The position numbers and the translations under genes are program-made. The notes below the pieces were generated by a model, which was not told where the DNA came from, did no database searches, and saw nothing but the letters and a program-made list of their open reading frames with translations. A DNA stretch of 64,000 nt from Streptomyces sp. NRRL S-87 (GTDB taxonomy: Bacteria > Actinomycetota > Actinomycetes > Streptomycetales > Streptomycetaceae): contig NZ_JOGB01000031.1 in NCBI RefSeq assembly GCF_000719335.1, positions 44,237-108,236 of the forward strand, given 5' to 3'. Positions 8,205 to 18,622 of the stretch are shown here, piece by piece. Position 1 is the first letter of the stretch. Each line of letters begins with the position of its first letter.

Positions 8205-11200
8205 ACCGTGCCGGTGGGGGTGCTGGTGCCGGGGATGGTCCAGCGCTGGTCGGCGATGCCGAGGCAGTCCCAGAGCATCAGCTGGGTGCCGTTGGTGGTG
8301 TTCGAGGCCGGCAGGGCCACGCACCGCCCGGACTGCGGGTTGTACAACGAGCCGTCGGCGCGCGGGACGAACTGCTGCGCACCGGTGCCGTTGCAGGACC
8401 ACAGCTGGATCAGCGTGTTGTTGCCGGTGCCGCCGCCCGCGACGTCCAGACACTTGCCGACGGCCCGGAGCGTGCCGTCCCCGGGCAGGGTCCACTGCTG
8501 CGCGGCGGAGGAGTTGCAGTCCCAGATCTGCACCTTGGTGCCGTCGTCCGTGGCACCCCAGTTGACGTCCATGCACTTGTTCGGGTCCACGCCGTTGACG
8601 GCCTTGGCCGGCTTGGGCGTGGGGTCGCTGAGGGCGTCGACGGTGGTGATGGTGGTGGCCCAGTCACCGGTGCCGATCATGGCGGGCCGGCCCGCGCCGG
8701 TGGTGGTCAGCGGCGCGAGCAGCAGGCAGCCGGTCGGGCAGGTGGTGGCGGCGTCCTGGCCGGCGTCGTCGACGTAGTCGACCGGGGTGGCGTCACCCGC
8801 GGTGGCCGTCCAGACGTCCGGCCCCTCCTTGCCCGCGGTCGGGACGTACTGGCGGCTGCCGTCGGCGGCGGTGACCACCGAGCCGTGCAGGTTGCCCTGG
8901 CTGCTGAACATCGGCACCCGGTTCGGAGACCAGCCTGAGGCCGCGAGCACGCTGCGCGCGCCGGTGCCGTAGGTGCCGGCACCGCCCGGGCGTGCACCGG
9001 GGTAGAAGAAGAGCCGGCCGAACTCGGCGTGCGCGGGGTCGGTGGTGCGGTTGCGGGCCAGCAGGTCCCCGATGCCGTCGCCGTCCAGGTCTCCGGGCGA
9101 GGCGATGTCGTACGCGGACCAGCCGGCGGCCCCTGCGGTGACCGGGACCAGCCTGCCGGCGGCGTCCTGGGCCAGCGGGCCGGAACTGGTGCCGCTGTAG
9201 AGCACGAGCGCGTCGCCGTCGACGGCCAGCAGGTCGCTGCCGATCCTGCCGTCGACGTTGCCGGTGGCGAGGATCTGCCGGGTGCCGGACCAGTCGGCGG
9301 TGGGGTGCCTGAGCTCGGTGCGGCGGTCGAAGAGCGGGGTGCCGAGACCGTCGTTGGGGTAGACGTACAGCTTGGGGCCGAGCTTGACGAGGTAGTCCTC
9401 GTAGCCGTCCTTGGTCAGGCCGGCCGAGGCGGCGGCGAAGTCACCGCGGTGGGTGATCAGCGCGCCCCGCCAGCCGCCGGCGCCGATGGTGCGGCCCCGG
9501 TCGAGGCTGCCGGCGCCCTTGCCCGGGTAGAGGCGGAGGGTGTCGTCGGTGACCGCCGCGACCAGGTCGGCGTAGCCGTCGCCGTTGAGGTCGCCCGGCA
9601 GGTCGCCGGTGCGGGTGCCGGACGGAGAGGCCACGAAGCCCGGGCTGGTGGCCTTGACCTCGGCGCCGCCGGAGGCGCCGTACGACGTGATGTTGCCGCC
9701 CTTGTCGTACGCGGTGACGTACAGCTGGTTGCTGGGCCACAGGGTCGGGACGACCTTGGCGGTGGCCGTGCCGTCCGCCGCCGCGTCGGCCCAGGTTCCG
9801 CCCGCGCAGCGGGTGTTGGAGGTGGGCAGCGGCTTGTTCAGCGAGTAGCAGAAGCCTGCGACGCCGACGTTGTCGGTGGCGGCCAGGGTGAAGGTGCGCT
9901 CGGTACGGGCCGGCTTGTCACCGCCGTCGGCGGCGGTGACCGTGGGCTGGCTCGGTGGGGTGCGGTCGACGCGGAAGCCGCAGGAGGGGCTGTTGGGGGA
10001 GCTGGTGTAGGCGTCCTGGGCGGCCACCGCCCATCGGTAGTTCTGTCCGTCGGCCAGCAGGTCCCGGGAGACCCCGGCGGTGGCCCAGTTGCCGCTGGAG
10101 ACCGTGGGGTCCGACGACTGGACGCCGTTGCCGCCGTCGGCCCAGATGCCGAAGTGGGCCCTGACGTCCTCGCCGTCCGGGTCGGAGACCTTCGCCGTCA
10201 GGGTGACGTCGTTGTTCCCGATGATCGGCCACGTGGCGGGATCGGTGTCGCAGACGATCTGCTTGGCGGTGGTGCTGCCGGGCGACCAGGGGCCTTCGTA
10301 GGCGCCGTAGGCGTCCACGGCGGGCGGACGGTTGTACGTGATCTCCAGGTGCGGGTCGTTGCTGTACTTCTTCCACGAGTCGTGGTTGGTCTCGTAGTCG
10401 CCCCGGCTGCGCAGCCCCAGGGTGACGTCGTTCCAGCCGCCCTCGTTGGCCGACCGCTGGATGAGGTCCTTCAGGGGGCTGTCGGCGAAGTCCTCGCCGG
10501 CCGCGCCGCAGCCGCTGCGGCCGTGCGCGAACCACTTGGTCTGGAGGGTCTGTGCCCAGCCGGGCTGGTTGTTCCACGTGGTGCCGGTGCCGATGGCACC
10601 GGTGAAGCCGAGCTCCACCGGGGTACCGGTGCAGGACCAGCTGTACGTGTTGAAGACGTTGAAGGTGGCCTTGATGATCTGTGTGCCGCCCAGCCCCCGT
10701 ACGTCCATCTGGAAGTAGCTGCGGGCGGTGCCGTAGCTCTTGTAGGCCGGGTCGTCCTCGTAGCCGGTACGGGCCAGGCCGTCGTCGAAGTGGGCGCCCC
10801 ACCAGTAGGACGTGTTGGCGGCGTTGGCGTTGTACTTCTGCTTGTACGCCACGGTCCAGTTGATCCGGCCGCCGCCCGAGAAGACCGGGTCGATCACCAC
10901 GGGGTAGACCGTCTTCGCGCCGGTGAGCAGGGTCCGGTCCGGGACCAGCCGCAGGGTGCCGCCCGACACGCTGACGGGCATCCGCCGGGCGTCCTCGGGG
11001 GCCGGCGAGTCGGCTCCGGCACCGCTGCCGGGGGCGCCGGAGCGGGCCGTGGCGGCCTTCGCGGCCCGCTGCGCGCGGGCGGAGTCCCACATCGCGGCGG
11101 GCGGGGCCTGGAAGACGGTGGTGCCGCGCCGGTCCTTGGCGGTGAGGCTGCCGTCCTCGGCCGTCCTCACCGTGACGCCGGCGGCCTTCATGCCGTAAGT

Positions 11201-11839
11201 GAGCGTCTTCAGCCTCGGGTTGGCGGCGGCCTTGCGGTTCTTGACTACCAGGTGGTGGGCGAAGCCCTCCACGTGGGCGACGACCTTCAGGTCGACGCCG
11301 GGCAGCACCTCCGGGTAGAGCGCGGTGTTGCCGTTGACCTCCGGGGACGGCAGCCGGGACGGCCACGTCAGGGAGAGCGACTTGCCGTCGCGGACCATGG
11401 TCGCGAGCGGCCCCCCGCGGCCGCCCGAGAAGGTCATGGGGAAGGTCGTCGCCCGGGTCGCCAGGCTCCCGTCGGGCCGCCGTACGAGCCTCGCGTCCGG
11501 CGTGCGCCAGGCGCCCGCGACCTTGACGCGGACGGTCTTGACGTGCTGGCGCCAGGTGAAGGTGCCGTCGGGGTTGGCCAGCACCTCGGTGTGCTCGTCG
11601 CGGCGCTCCGGTACCTCGACCGGGCGGCCGTTCCGGCGGGCCGTCGCCTGCGCCTTCAGATCGGCCGCCACGAGACCGGCCGCCGGCCGCTGCTGCTTCG
11701 GCGGAACGTCCCGGTCCACCGCCCCGGCCTGCGGAGAGGCCGCAGTGACCAGTCCGGCCGCCAGCGCGAGGCTCAGCGCCGCGGCGAGCGGCCTCCAGCG
11801 GTGTCCGACGGATTCCGTCGGGAGAATTCGGCGCTTCAT
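8201..11839 (-). CDS. Very large secreted FG-GAP / ricin-type lectin protein
   Basis: 1212 residues with a Sec signal (LAAALSLALAAGLVTAASPQAGA). Residues about 50-320 resemble the N-terminal region found on many streptomycete RHS and DNRLRE proteins. Next is a DNRLRE-like section (FQMDVRGLGGTQIIKATFNVF). A fibronectin-like section (RTERTFTLAATDNVGVAGF) is followed by FG-GAP/VCBS repeats with calcium loops (GDLNGDGYADL near 745 and GDLDGDGIGDLL near 920). The last 130 residues are a ricin B beta-trefoil with QQW, QQF and QRW motifs and CMDV/CLDV openings. It probably binds sugars outside the cell; no catalytic domain was seen. It diverges from the RHS gene. Confidence 0.9.
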   Translation of the reverse strand: MKRRILPTESVGHRWRPLAAALSLALAAGLVTAASPQAGAVDRDVPPKQQRPAAGLVAADLKAQATARRNGRPVEVPERRDEHTEVLANPDGTFTWRQHVKTVRVKVAGAWRTPDARLVRRPDGSLATRATTFPMTFSGGRGGPLATMVRDGKSLSLTWPSRLPSPEVNGNTALYPEVLPGVDLKVVAHVEGFAHHLVVKNRKAAANPRLKTLTYGMKAAGVTVRTAEDGSLTAKDRRGTTVFQAPPAAMWDSARAQRAAKAATARSGAPGSGAGADSPAPEDARRMPVSVSGGTLRLVPDRTLLTGAKTVYPVVIDPVFSGGGRINWTVAYKQKYNANAANTSYWWGAHFDDGLARTGYEDDPAYKSYGTARSYFQMDVRGLGGTQIIKATFNVFNTYSWSCTGTPVELGFTGAIGTGTTWNNQPGWAQTLQTKWFAHGRSGCGAAGEDFADSPLKDLIQRSANEGGWNDVTLGLRSRGDYETNHDSWKKYSNDPHLEITYNRPPAVDAYGAYEGPWSPGSTTAKQIVCDTDPATWPIIGNNDVTLTAKVSDPDGEDVRAHFGIWADGGNGVQSSDPTVSSGNWATAGVSRDLLADGQNYRWAVAAQDAYTSSPNSPSCGFRVDRTPPSQPTVTAADGGDKPARTERTFTLAATDNVGVAGFCYSLNKPLPTSNTRCAGGTWADAAADGTATAKVVPTLWPSNQLYVTAYDKGGNITSYGASGGAEVKATSPGFVASPSGTRTGDLPGDLNGDGYADLVAAVTDDTLRLYPGKGAGSLDRGRTIGAGGWRGALITHRGDFAAASAGLTKDGYEDYLVKLGPKLYVYPNDGLGTPLFDRRTELRHPTADWSGTRQILATGNVDGRIGSDLLAVDGDALVLYSGTSSGPLAQDAAGRLVPVTAGAAGWSAYDIASPGDLDGDGIGDLLARNRTTDPAHAEFGRLFFYPGARPGGAGTYGTGARSVLAASGWSPNRVPMFSSQGNLHGSVVTAADGSRQYVPTAGKEGPDVWTATAGDATPVDYVDDAGQDAATTCPTGCLLLAPLTTTGAGRPAMIGTGDWATTITTVDALSDPTPKPAKAVNGVDPNKCMDVNWGATDDGTKVQIWDCNSSAAQQWTLPGDGTLRAVGKCLDVAGGGTGNNTLIQLWSCNGTGAQQFVPRADGSLYNPQSGRCVALPASNTTNGTQLMLWDCLGIADQRWTIPGTSTPTGTV

Positions 11840-12069
11840 GGCTCGTTTCTTTCGTGGGAGCGGCGCATTCGATGACGTGAGCGTCCGTCAAATGGCCTGA
11901 ATTGAGGCGCACTTGAGGTGCGGTCCACATCATGCCGGGACACCTTGGAGGGAACCAAGCATTCCGCCCTCCTAGTGGTCCACACCTGCTATTACTCCGC
12001 TGTCCATCAGCGGTTTCGCACCGGATTTCCACTCAGACTTCGCCCCAGACGAGACAGGGGGAGAAGGCA
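11840..12069. promoter_or_regulatory. Shared divergent promoter of the lectin and RHS genes
   Basis: 230 bases separate the two giant exported proteins. The segment is AT-richer than both neighbours. No clear repeat or operator was seen. Because the genes are divergent and both products are exported, coordinated control is plausible but not shown. Confidence 0.45.
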
Positions 12070-15000
12070 GTGAGACACGAGAAATTCAGGCGCTCCGCTG
12101 GAGGCCGGAAAGCGCCGGGCGGGGCGACCGCCGGCCGTTCCGGTATCACCCGCCGCCGCGTGGTGACCGGGGGGCTGGTGGCCGGAACGATCCTGGCGGC
12201 CCTGCTGCCGGCCGGCCCGGGATACGCGGCCGTGGAGTTCAAGGTGCGCGCCACCCAGCGGACCGGCTCGGTGTCCGGGGCGCCCGTACGACCGGAGGCG
12301 CCCTCCCGGGTCACCGACACCGACCGGGCGCACGCCCGGCCGGCGCAGGGCACGGTCCGCTGGCCGGCCGCCGGCGAGCGGGTGGTCGACCTGACGGGCG
12401 GCACGGCGGGCCGGCCGCGGGCCGCCGCGGGGCTCCCGCTGTCGGTGGCCGCCCCGGCCCGGTCCGGCTCGGCCAAGGGGACCCTGGCCGCCGCAGCGCA
12501 GGCGCCGGGGAAGGTCCGGCTGCGGATGGCCGACCGGAGGACCACGGCGAAGGCCGGCGTGGCGGGCGTCCTGCTGGGCGTCGGCCGTGCCGACGGGCAG
12601 CGGGGCGCCGGCACGGTCTCCTTGCGGGTGGACTACGGCGCCTTCCGCGGCGCGTACGGCGCCGACTGGGCGACCCGGCTCCGCCTGGTGCAGCTCCCGG
12701 CCTGTGCGCTGACCACGCCGGAGAAGCCGGCCTGCAAGGTCGGCAAGCCGCTGGCCACCCGCAACAACGTCCGGACCGGCACCCTCACCGCGGACGTGCC
12801 GCTGGCCCCGGTTCCCCGGCCGGCCGCCGCGAGCGCCCCGGCCGCCTCCGCCGCCCCCGCCGCCCCGGCCGCGCTGACCGCGGTCGCCGCGACCGCGGCC
12901 CCCTCCGGCGGCAACGGCGACTTCACCGCCACCCCCCTGGCACCGTCCGGCACCTGGGCGGCCGGTGGCAACGAAGGCGGGTTCGGCTGGCAGTACCCGC
13001 TCCCCCTGCCGCCCGTACCGGGCGGTCTGGCCCCCAAGCTGCAACTCGGCTACTCCTCGTCGTCGATCGACGGCCGGACGGCTTCCAGCAACAACCAGTC
13101 CTCCTGGATCGGCGACGGCTGGTCGATGGAGACCGGCTTCATCGAGCGGCAGTACATGTCCTGCCCCGACGACAACGGCACGGGCAGCAACGCCCCGGCC
13201 GCCTCGGGCGACCTCTGCTGGCATTCCGACAACGCGGTCATGTCGCTGAACGGCAGCTCCACCCCGCTCGTCAAGGACCGCACCACCGGCGTCTGGAAGC
13301 CGGCCCAGGACGACGGCTCCCGCGTCGAGCACCTGAACGGCGGCGGCACCGACACGGCCAACGGCGACGACGACAACGAGTACTGGAAGGTCACCACCGC
13401 ACAGGGTGCCCAGTACTTCTTCGGCAAGCACCGGCTGCCCGGCTGGTCCACCGGCAAGGCGGAGACCAACTCCACGTTCACCGTGCCCGTGTTCGGCAAC
13501 CACGCCGGCGAGCCCGGCCACGCCACCGCCTTCGCGGACTCCTGGCGCAACCAGGCCTGGCGCTGGAACCTCGACTACGTCGTGGACCCGCAGGGCAACG
13601 CGATGGCGTACTTCTACAACAAGGAGACCGGCGCCTACGCCCGCAACACCGGCGGTACCCAGTCCACGATGCCCAAGGCCGACGCGGCCTACGTGCGCGG
13701 CGGCACGGTGGACCGGATCGAGTACGGCCACCGGGCCGGCCAGGTCTACGTCGCCCAGCCCGCCGCCAAGGTGGTCTTCGGCACCGCCCCCCGCTGCCTG
13801 GGCCCCGCCTCCGACTGCACCTTCGACAAGGCACACGCCGCCAACTGGCCGGACACCCCTGTCGACCAGTCCTGCACCCTGGGTGCCGACTGCCAGGTCA
13901 GCTCCCCGGCCTTCTTCTCCACCCGCCGGCTGACCACCGTCACCGCCCAGGCCCTCAAGGACGGTGCCCCGGTGGACGTGGACACCTGGGCGCTCACCCA
14001 CACCTTCCCGGGCACGGGCGACAGCGGCGGCGCGGCGCTGTGGCTGGACTCGATCGTGCGCACCGGCAAGGCCGGCGGCACCCTGGCGATGCCTCCGGTG
14101 ACGTTCGGCGGCACCCTGATGCCCAACCGGGTGGACGCCGCCGAGGGCCGGCCGCCGCTGAACAAGTACCGCATCACGCGGGTGAGTTCCGAGTCCGGTG
14201 GCGAGACCCTGGTCGACTACTCCGCCACCGAGTGCACGTACGACAACCCGCCCGTGCCCGAGTCCAACAGCAAGCGCTGCTTCCCCACCTGGTGGACGCC
14301 CAGGGGCGGCACCGAGCCGGTCAAGGACTGGTTCCACAAGTACGTGGTCACCAAGGTCACCGCCAACGACCTGGTGGCGGGCGCCACCTCGTCGGTGACC
14401 TCCTACGAGTACCTGGGCGGTGCCGGCTGGGCCCTGGCGGACGACGAGTTCACCCTGGCCAAGCACCGCACGTACAGCCAGTACCGCGGCTACGGACGGG
14501 TCCGGACCCGCACCGGCACGACCAACCGCACCCAGACCGAGAGCGCCTACCTGCGCGGCTTCGCGGGCGCGGGCGTGCCCGACTCCTTCGGCGGCACCGT
14601 CACCGACGCGGCGCAGTACGCCGGCATGGAGATCGAGTCGCTGACCTACGACAAGGACGGCGGCGCCATCGCCTCGGCGGTCGAGCAGCGGCCCTGGTCC
14701 TCGGACGCGACGGCCGTGCAGAGCCGGGCCGGTACCGGTGACCTCAAGGCCTTCAAGGTCGGCACGGGCAGCACCACGCACCGCACGCTGCTGTCCTCCG
14801 GCGCCTGGCGGGAGGTACGGGTCACCAACGGCTACGACGGGTACGGCCGCAACACCACCGTCTCCGACGAGGGCGACCTCGCCGTGACCGGCGACGAGCA
14901 CTGCACCCGGACCGCCTACACCACCCCGGACACGACCAACTGGCTGATCGGGTACCCGTCTTCGGTCCAGCGGACCTCGGCCGTCTGCGACACGCCGGCC

Positions 15001-18000
15001 GACGCGGGGAACATCACCGACGAGACCCGCACCACCTACGACAACGGGGCCTTCGGCGCCGCGCCGGTGGCCGGCAAGTCGCTGGCCACCAAGATCGAGG
15101 ACCTGGACCGCTTCGAGGGCGGCCAGCCCGTCTTCGTCACGACCGGCACCTCCGCCTACGACGCGGCCGGCCGCCTCACCAAGGTGACCGACGCCGCCGG
15201 GCGCACCACCCTCACCGAGTACCTGCCGGCCGCCGGCGCCCAGGCCACGACGGTCCGCACCACGGACCCGAAGGGCTTCGTCACCTCGGCCGACACGGAC
15301 GGCCTGCGCGGCCTCACGGTCCAGGCGGCCGACGCCAACGGCCGCACCACGTACCAGGAGTACGACCCGCTGGGCCGGCTCACCGCCGCCTGGCGGCCCG
15401 GCCGGGCCAAGAGCTCCCCCGCCGACGTGCTCTTCACGTACCAGGTGCGCCGGGACGCGCCGACCACCGTCACGTCCAAGACCCTGCTGGAGGGCGGGAA
15501 GTACCGCACCGCCGTCACCCTGTACGACGGCCTGCTGCGCACCCGCCAGGTCCAGACGGAGGCGCAGGGCGGCGGCCGGATCGTCCAGGACACCTTCTAC
15601 GACGCCCAGGGCCGGGTGAGCAAGGCGAACGGGGACTACTTCGAGTCCGCCGCGCCGGGCACCGCCGTGCTGGCGGTGGCCGACAACCAGATCCCGGCAC
15701 AGACCCGCACCGAGTTCGACGGCCAGGGCCGCGCCACGGCCTCCGTGTTCTACACCGAGGGCGCCGAGAAGTGGCGCTCGACCACCACGTACGGCGGCAA
15801 CTGGACGGCGGTGGTCCCCCCGCAGGGCGGCACGGCCTCGCTGACCGTCGCCAACGCCCAGGGCAAACCCGTGGAAGTGCGCCAGTACAAGAACGGCAAC
15901 CCCCTCTACACCGCCGCGCCCGCCGCCTACGAGGCGCTGAAGTACACCTACGACAACAAGGAGCGGCTCACCAGGGTCGTGGACGCAGCGGGCAACGAGT
16001 ACCTCTCGGGCTACGACCTGCGCGGCCGTGAACTCACCTCGAAGGACCCGGACAAGGGCACGGTCACCAAGACCTACACCGTCGACGGCAAGCTGGCCAC
16101 CAGCACCGACGCCCGCGGCCAGGTCCTGGCCTACGAGTACGACGAGCTCGGCCGGCCGTCGGTGCTCCGCAAGGGCGGCCCCACGGGCGCCAAGCTCGCC
16201 GAGTGGACGTACGACACCTTGGCCGGCGGCAAGGGCAAGCTGACCTCCTCGACCCGCTACGACAACGGCAGCCCGTACACCACCGCGGTCAAGGGCTACG
16301 ACCCGGCGGGCCGCGCCACCGGCTCGACCGTCAGCATCCCCGCGGCGGAGGGCGCCCTCGCGGGCAGCTACGCCTTCGGCACCGAGTACACCCCGGACAC
16401 CGGCCTGATCGCCTCGGCGAGCTTCCCGGCCGGCGGCGGGCTGCCCGCCGAGACGGTGTACACCCAGTACACGCCGACCGGCCTGCCCTCCGCGGTGGAC
16501 AACGGCGAGCAGGTCTACTCGCTGGGCAACGTCTACTCCCCCTTCGGCGAGACGCTGCAGACCGTCCTCGGCGACGTCGGCGGCCGGACCGTCCAGACGT
16601 ACACCTACGAGAAGGGCACCCGCCGCCTGGCCACCCTCACCAACGACCGGGAGGCGTCCGGGCCCCAGACCCTCGACAGCAAGAGCTACGGCTACGACCC
16701 GGCGGGCAACATCACCCGCATCCGCAACGAGCGCAACGACAAGTCGGTCCTGGACACCCAGTGCTTCCAGTACGACCACGCGCGGCGACTCAACGAGGCC
16801 TGGACCTCCACGGACGACTGCGCGGCCAAGCCAGGCGGGGGCGCCCGCCCGGCGGTCGGCGGCGTCGACCCGTACTGGTACTCGTACACCTTCGACGCGG
16901 TTGGCAACCGCACCGCCGAGGTGCAGCACGACCCGGCCGGTGACACCGCGAAGGACGTCCGCCGCGGCTACACCTACCCGGCCGCGGGTGCTGCCCGGCC
17001 GCACGCCGTGACCTCGGTCGGCATCACCGGCCCGGGCGCGCGCACCGACTCCTTCGAGTACGACGCCACCGGCAACACCACCCGGCGCGTGACGGCCGCC
17101 GGCGACCAGGTCCTGACCTGGGACGCCGAGGGCCGCATGGAGTCGTCCACCACGGCCGGCAGGAAGAGCACCTTCCTCTACGACGCGGACGGCAAACGGC
17201 TGCTGCGCCGGGACGCCGACGCGGTCACCCTCTACCTCGGCGGCGAGGAGCTCAGGCTCACCAAGGCCGACGGGAAGGTGACCGGCACCCGCTTCTACGT
17301 CCTGGGCAAGACCACCGCGGTCCGCTCCTCGAGCGGCGCGATCAGCTACCTGCTGCCGGACCACCAAGGCACGGACGAGGTCGCGGTGGACGCCTCGACC
17401 ATGGCCGTCGTCCGGCGCGACCACGGACCCTTCGGCACCGCGCGCGGCAGCCGGCCGGGGCCGGGCCAGTGGGCGGGCGAGCACGGCTTCGTCGGCGGCA
17501 CGAACGACGCGGCCACCGGGCTCACGCACCTCGGCGCCCGCGAGTACGACGCGGCCAACGGCCGGTTCGTCTCGGTCGACCCGGTGGTCGACCGCACCAA
17601 CGGGCAGCAGCTGGGCGGGTACGCCTACGCGGGCAACTCGCCGGTGACGGACAGCGACCCGAGCGGGGCGTTCAGCATCGGCCAGCTGCTCAACCCGATC
17701 AAGGCGCTGATCGACACCGCGAAGGAGATCGTCCGGACGGTCGTGGCGGTCGCGAAGGCCCGCGAGGAGCAGCACCAGCTGTCCTACCAGAAGGCCTGGG
17801 CCCAGATGTGGAGGAAGGGCGAGAAGGGGTCGTCCGAAACGAGCTTCAACGTGGGCAAGGGGGAGGACCGGGGCATCATCATGATGCGGTTCTTCATCCA
17901 CACCGAGAAGGCGATGGATCCGGTCCCCGGCGTGACGCTCCCTCAGCTGCTCGGTGACAACCGCGACTTCAGCACCGACCCGGACGCGCCCTACCGGATG

Positions 18001-18510
18001 GTGCTGTTCTGGAACACCGAGACCGGGGACGTGACCTTCTCGGTGTCCCCGTCGCACACCAACCCGGCGGACCACACGGTCGGCGGACGATGGGGCGTCA
18101 AGAAGCGCACGATCCCGGGCAAGTCCGAGATGCTCCCCGCCAACCCCATCAAGGAGAACGGCTACGAGGGTGACACCCTGGGCGGCAACAACATCGTGAG
18201 CTGGCAGGACTCCTGGCACCGGTCCACCTCGCCGGAGAAGCTCGACCTCGGCGTCTACGGCGTCCAACCGCTCATCAGCGTCGGCGCGGTGGACAACGAC
18301 GTGACCATCGCCGCCAACAGCAGTTCGGTCACGGTCACGCGCAAGGGCGACCCCTACCCGGACATGGAGGTGGTCCAGTACAAGCGGGGCGAGTTCCCGA
18401 AGGTGATCGCGCAGGACCGGATGGCCAGCGAGAACGGGCTCGACTCCCTGCCCTTCTGGCCCGGGAAGATCGACCGGGCCTGGACGGACGGGGCCCGCAC
18501 GAAGGGCTAG
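12070..18510 (+). CDS. RHS-repeat exported protein with variable C-terminal domain
   Basis: 2146 residues from the GTG at 12070, chosen for the GGGGGAGAAGG just upstream. A twin-arginine-like signal (GITRRRVVTGGLVAG) suggests Tat export. A SpvB-like N-terminal section (FGWQYPLPLPPVPGGLAPKL) is followed from about residue 1030 by YD/RHS repeats (YDAAGRLT, YDELGRPS, YDPAGNI). The RHS core signature GLTHLGAREYDAANGRFVS lies near 1815 and the shell ends at DSDPSGAFS near 1865. The remaining ~280 residues differ completely: a helical stretch, then a beta-rich domain with FFIHTEKAMDPVPGVTLPQL. In polymorphic RHS proteins this position holds the toxin or effector; I do not recognise this one. No small immunity-like gene follows on the same strand. 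Confidence 0.92.
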   Translation: MRHEKFRRSAGGRKAPGGATAGRSGITRRRVVTGGLVAGTILAALLPAGPGYAAVEFKVRATQRTGSVSGAPVRPEAPSRVTDTDRAHARPAQGTVRWPAAGERVVDLTGGTAGRPRAAAGLPLSVAAPARSGSAKGTLAAAAQAPGKVRLRMADRRTTAKAGVAGVLLGVGRADGQRGAGTVSLRVDYGAFRGAYGADWATRLRLVQLPACALTTPEKPACKVGKPLATRNNVRTGTLTADVPLAPVPRPAAASAPAASAAPAAPAALTAVAATAAPSGGNGDFTATPLAPSGTWAAGGNEGGFGWQYPLPLPPVPGGLAPKLQLGYSSSSIDGRTASSNNQSSWIGDGWSMETGFIERQYMSCPDDNGTGSNAPAASGDLCWHSDNAVMSLNGSSTPLVKDRTTGVWKPAQDDGSRVEHLNGGGTDTANGDDDNEYWKVTTAQGAQYFFGKHRLPGWSTGKAETNSTFTVPVFGNHAGEPGHATAFADSWRNQAWRWNLDYVVDPQGNAMAYFYNKETGAYARNTGGTQSTMPKADAAYVRGGTVDRIEYGHRAGQVYVAQPAAKVVFGTAPRCLGPASDCTFDKAHAANWPDTPVDQSCTLGADCQVSSPAFFSTRRLTTVTAQALKDGAPVDVDTWALTHTFPGTGDSGGAALWLDSIVRTGKAGGTLAMPPVTFGGTLMPNRVDAAEGRPPLNKYRITRVSSESGGETLVDYSATECTYDNPPVPESNSKRCFPTWWTPRGGTEPVKDWFHKYVVTKVTANDLVAGATSSVTSYEYLGGAGWALADDEFTLAKHRTYSQYRGYGRVRTRTGTTNRTQTESAYLRGFAGAGVPDSFGGTVTDAAQYAGMEIESLTYDKDGGAIASAVEQRPWSSDATAVQSRAGTGDLKAFKVGTGSTTHRTLLSSGAWREVRVTNGYDGYGRNTTVSDEGDLAVTGDEHCTRTAYTTPDTTNWLIGYPSSVQRTSAVCDTPADAGNITDETRTTYDNGAFGAAPVAGKSLATKIEDLDRFEGGQPVFVTTGTSAYDAAGRLTKVTDAAGRTTLTEYLPAAGAQATTVRTTDPKGFVTSADTDGLRGLTVQAADANGRTTYQEYDPLGRLTAAWRPGRAKSSPADVLFTYQVRRDAPTTVTSKTLLEGGKYRTAVTLYDGLLRTRQVQTEAQGGGRIVQDTFYDAQGRVSKANGDYFESAAPGTAVLAVADNQIPAQTRTEFDGQGRATASVFYTEGAEKWRSTTTYGGNWTAVVPPQGGTASLTVANAQGKPVEVRQYKNGNPLYTAAPAAYEALKYTYDNKERLTRVVDAAGNEYLSGYDLRGRELTSKDPDKGTVTKTYTVDGKLATSTDARGQVLAYEYDELGRPSVLRKGGPTGAKLAEWTYDTLAGGKGKLTSSTRYDNGSPYTTAVKGYDPAGRATGSTVSIPAAEGALAGSYAFGTEYTPDTGLIASASFPAGGGLPAETVYTQYTPTGLPSAVDNGEQVYSLGNVYSPFGETLQTVLGDVGGRTVQTYTYEKGTRRLATLTNDREASGPQTLDSKSYGYDPAGNITRIRNERNDKSVLDTQCFQYDHARRLNEAWTSTDDCAAKPGGGARPAVGGVDPYWYSYTFDAVGNRTAEVQHDPAGDTAKDVRRGYTYPAAGAARPHAVTSVGITGPGARTDSFEYDATGNTTRRVTAAGDQVLTWDAEGRMESSTTAGRKSTFLYDADGKRLLRRDADAVTLYLGGEELRLTKADGKVTGTRFYVLGKTTAVRSSSGAISYLLPDHQGTDEVAVDASTMAVVRRDHGPFGTARGSRPGPGQWAGEHGFVGGTNDAATGLTHLGAREYDAANGRFVSVDPVVDRTNGQQLGGYAYAGNSPVTDSDPSGAFSIGQLLNPIKALIDTAKEIVRTVVAVAKAREEQHQLSYQKAWAQMWRKGEKGSSETSFNVGKGEDRGIIMMRFFIHTEKAMDPVPGVTLPQLLGDNRDFSTDPDAPYRMVLFWNTETGDVTFSVSPSHTNPADHTVGGRWGVKKRTIPGKSEMLPANPIKENGYEGDTLGGNNIVSWQDSWHRSTSPEKLDLGVYGVQPLISVGAVDNDVTIAANSSSVTVTRKGDPYPDMEVVQYKRGEFPKVIAQDRMASENGLDSLPFWPGKIDRAWTDGARTKG

Positions 18511-18528
18511 TGATCCCCTGAGCGCACG

Positions 18529-18563
18529 ACCGGGGCCCGCCGCACCCAGCGGCGGGCCCCGGT
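18529..18563 (+). terminator. Strong hairpin between RHS and phosphotransferase genes
   Basis: A perfect 14-bp stem (ACCGGGGCCCGCCG and its complement) with loop CACCCAG, 19 bases after the RHS stop. It lies between convergent genes, so it may end transcription from both sides. Confidence 0.85.
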
Positions 18564-18622
18564 GGCCTGCGGCGGCTGAGGGTCAGCGTCCCGCCGCGCG
18601 ACCCTGTCCGTCCCGGGTGGCG

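Noticed and set aside
9029..11875. 948-codon rightward frame antisense to the lectin gene
   Set aside because: Val/Gly/Arg-rich composition typical of the antisense of a high-GC gene; no start context or domain.
12007..18267. 2086-codon leftward frame antisense to the RHS gene
   Set aside because: Open only because of GC bias; the product is low-complexity and the RHS frame is unambiguous.
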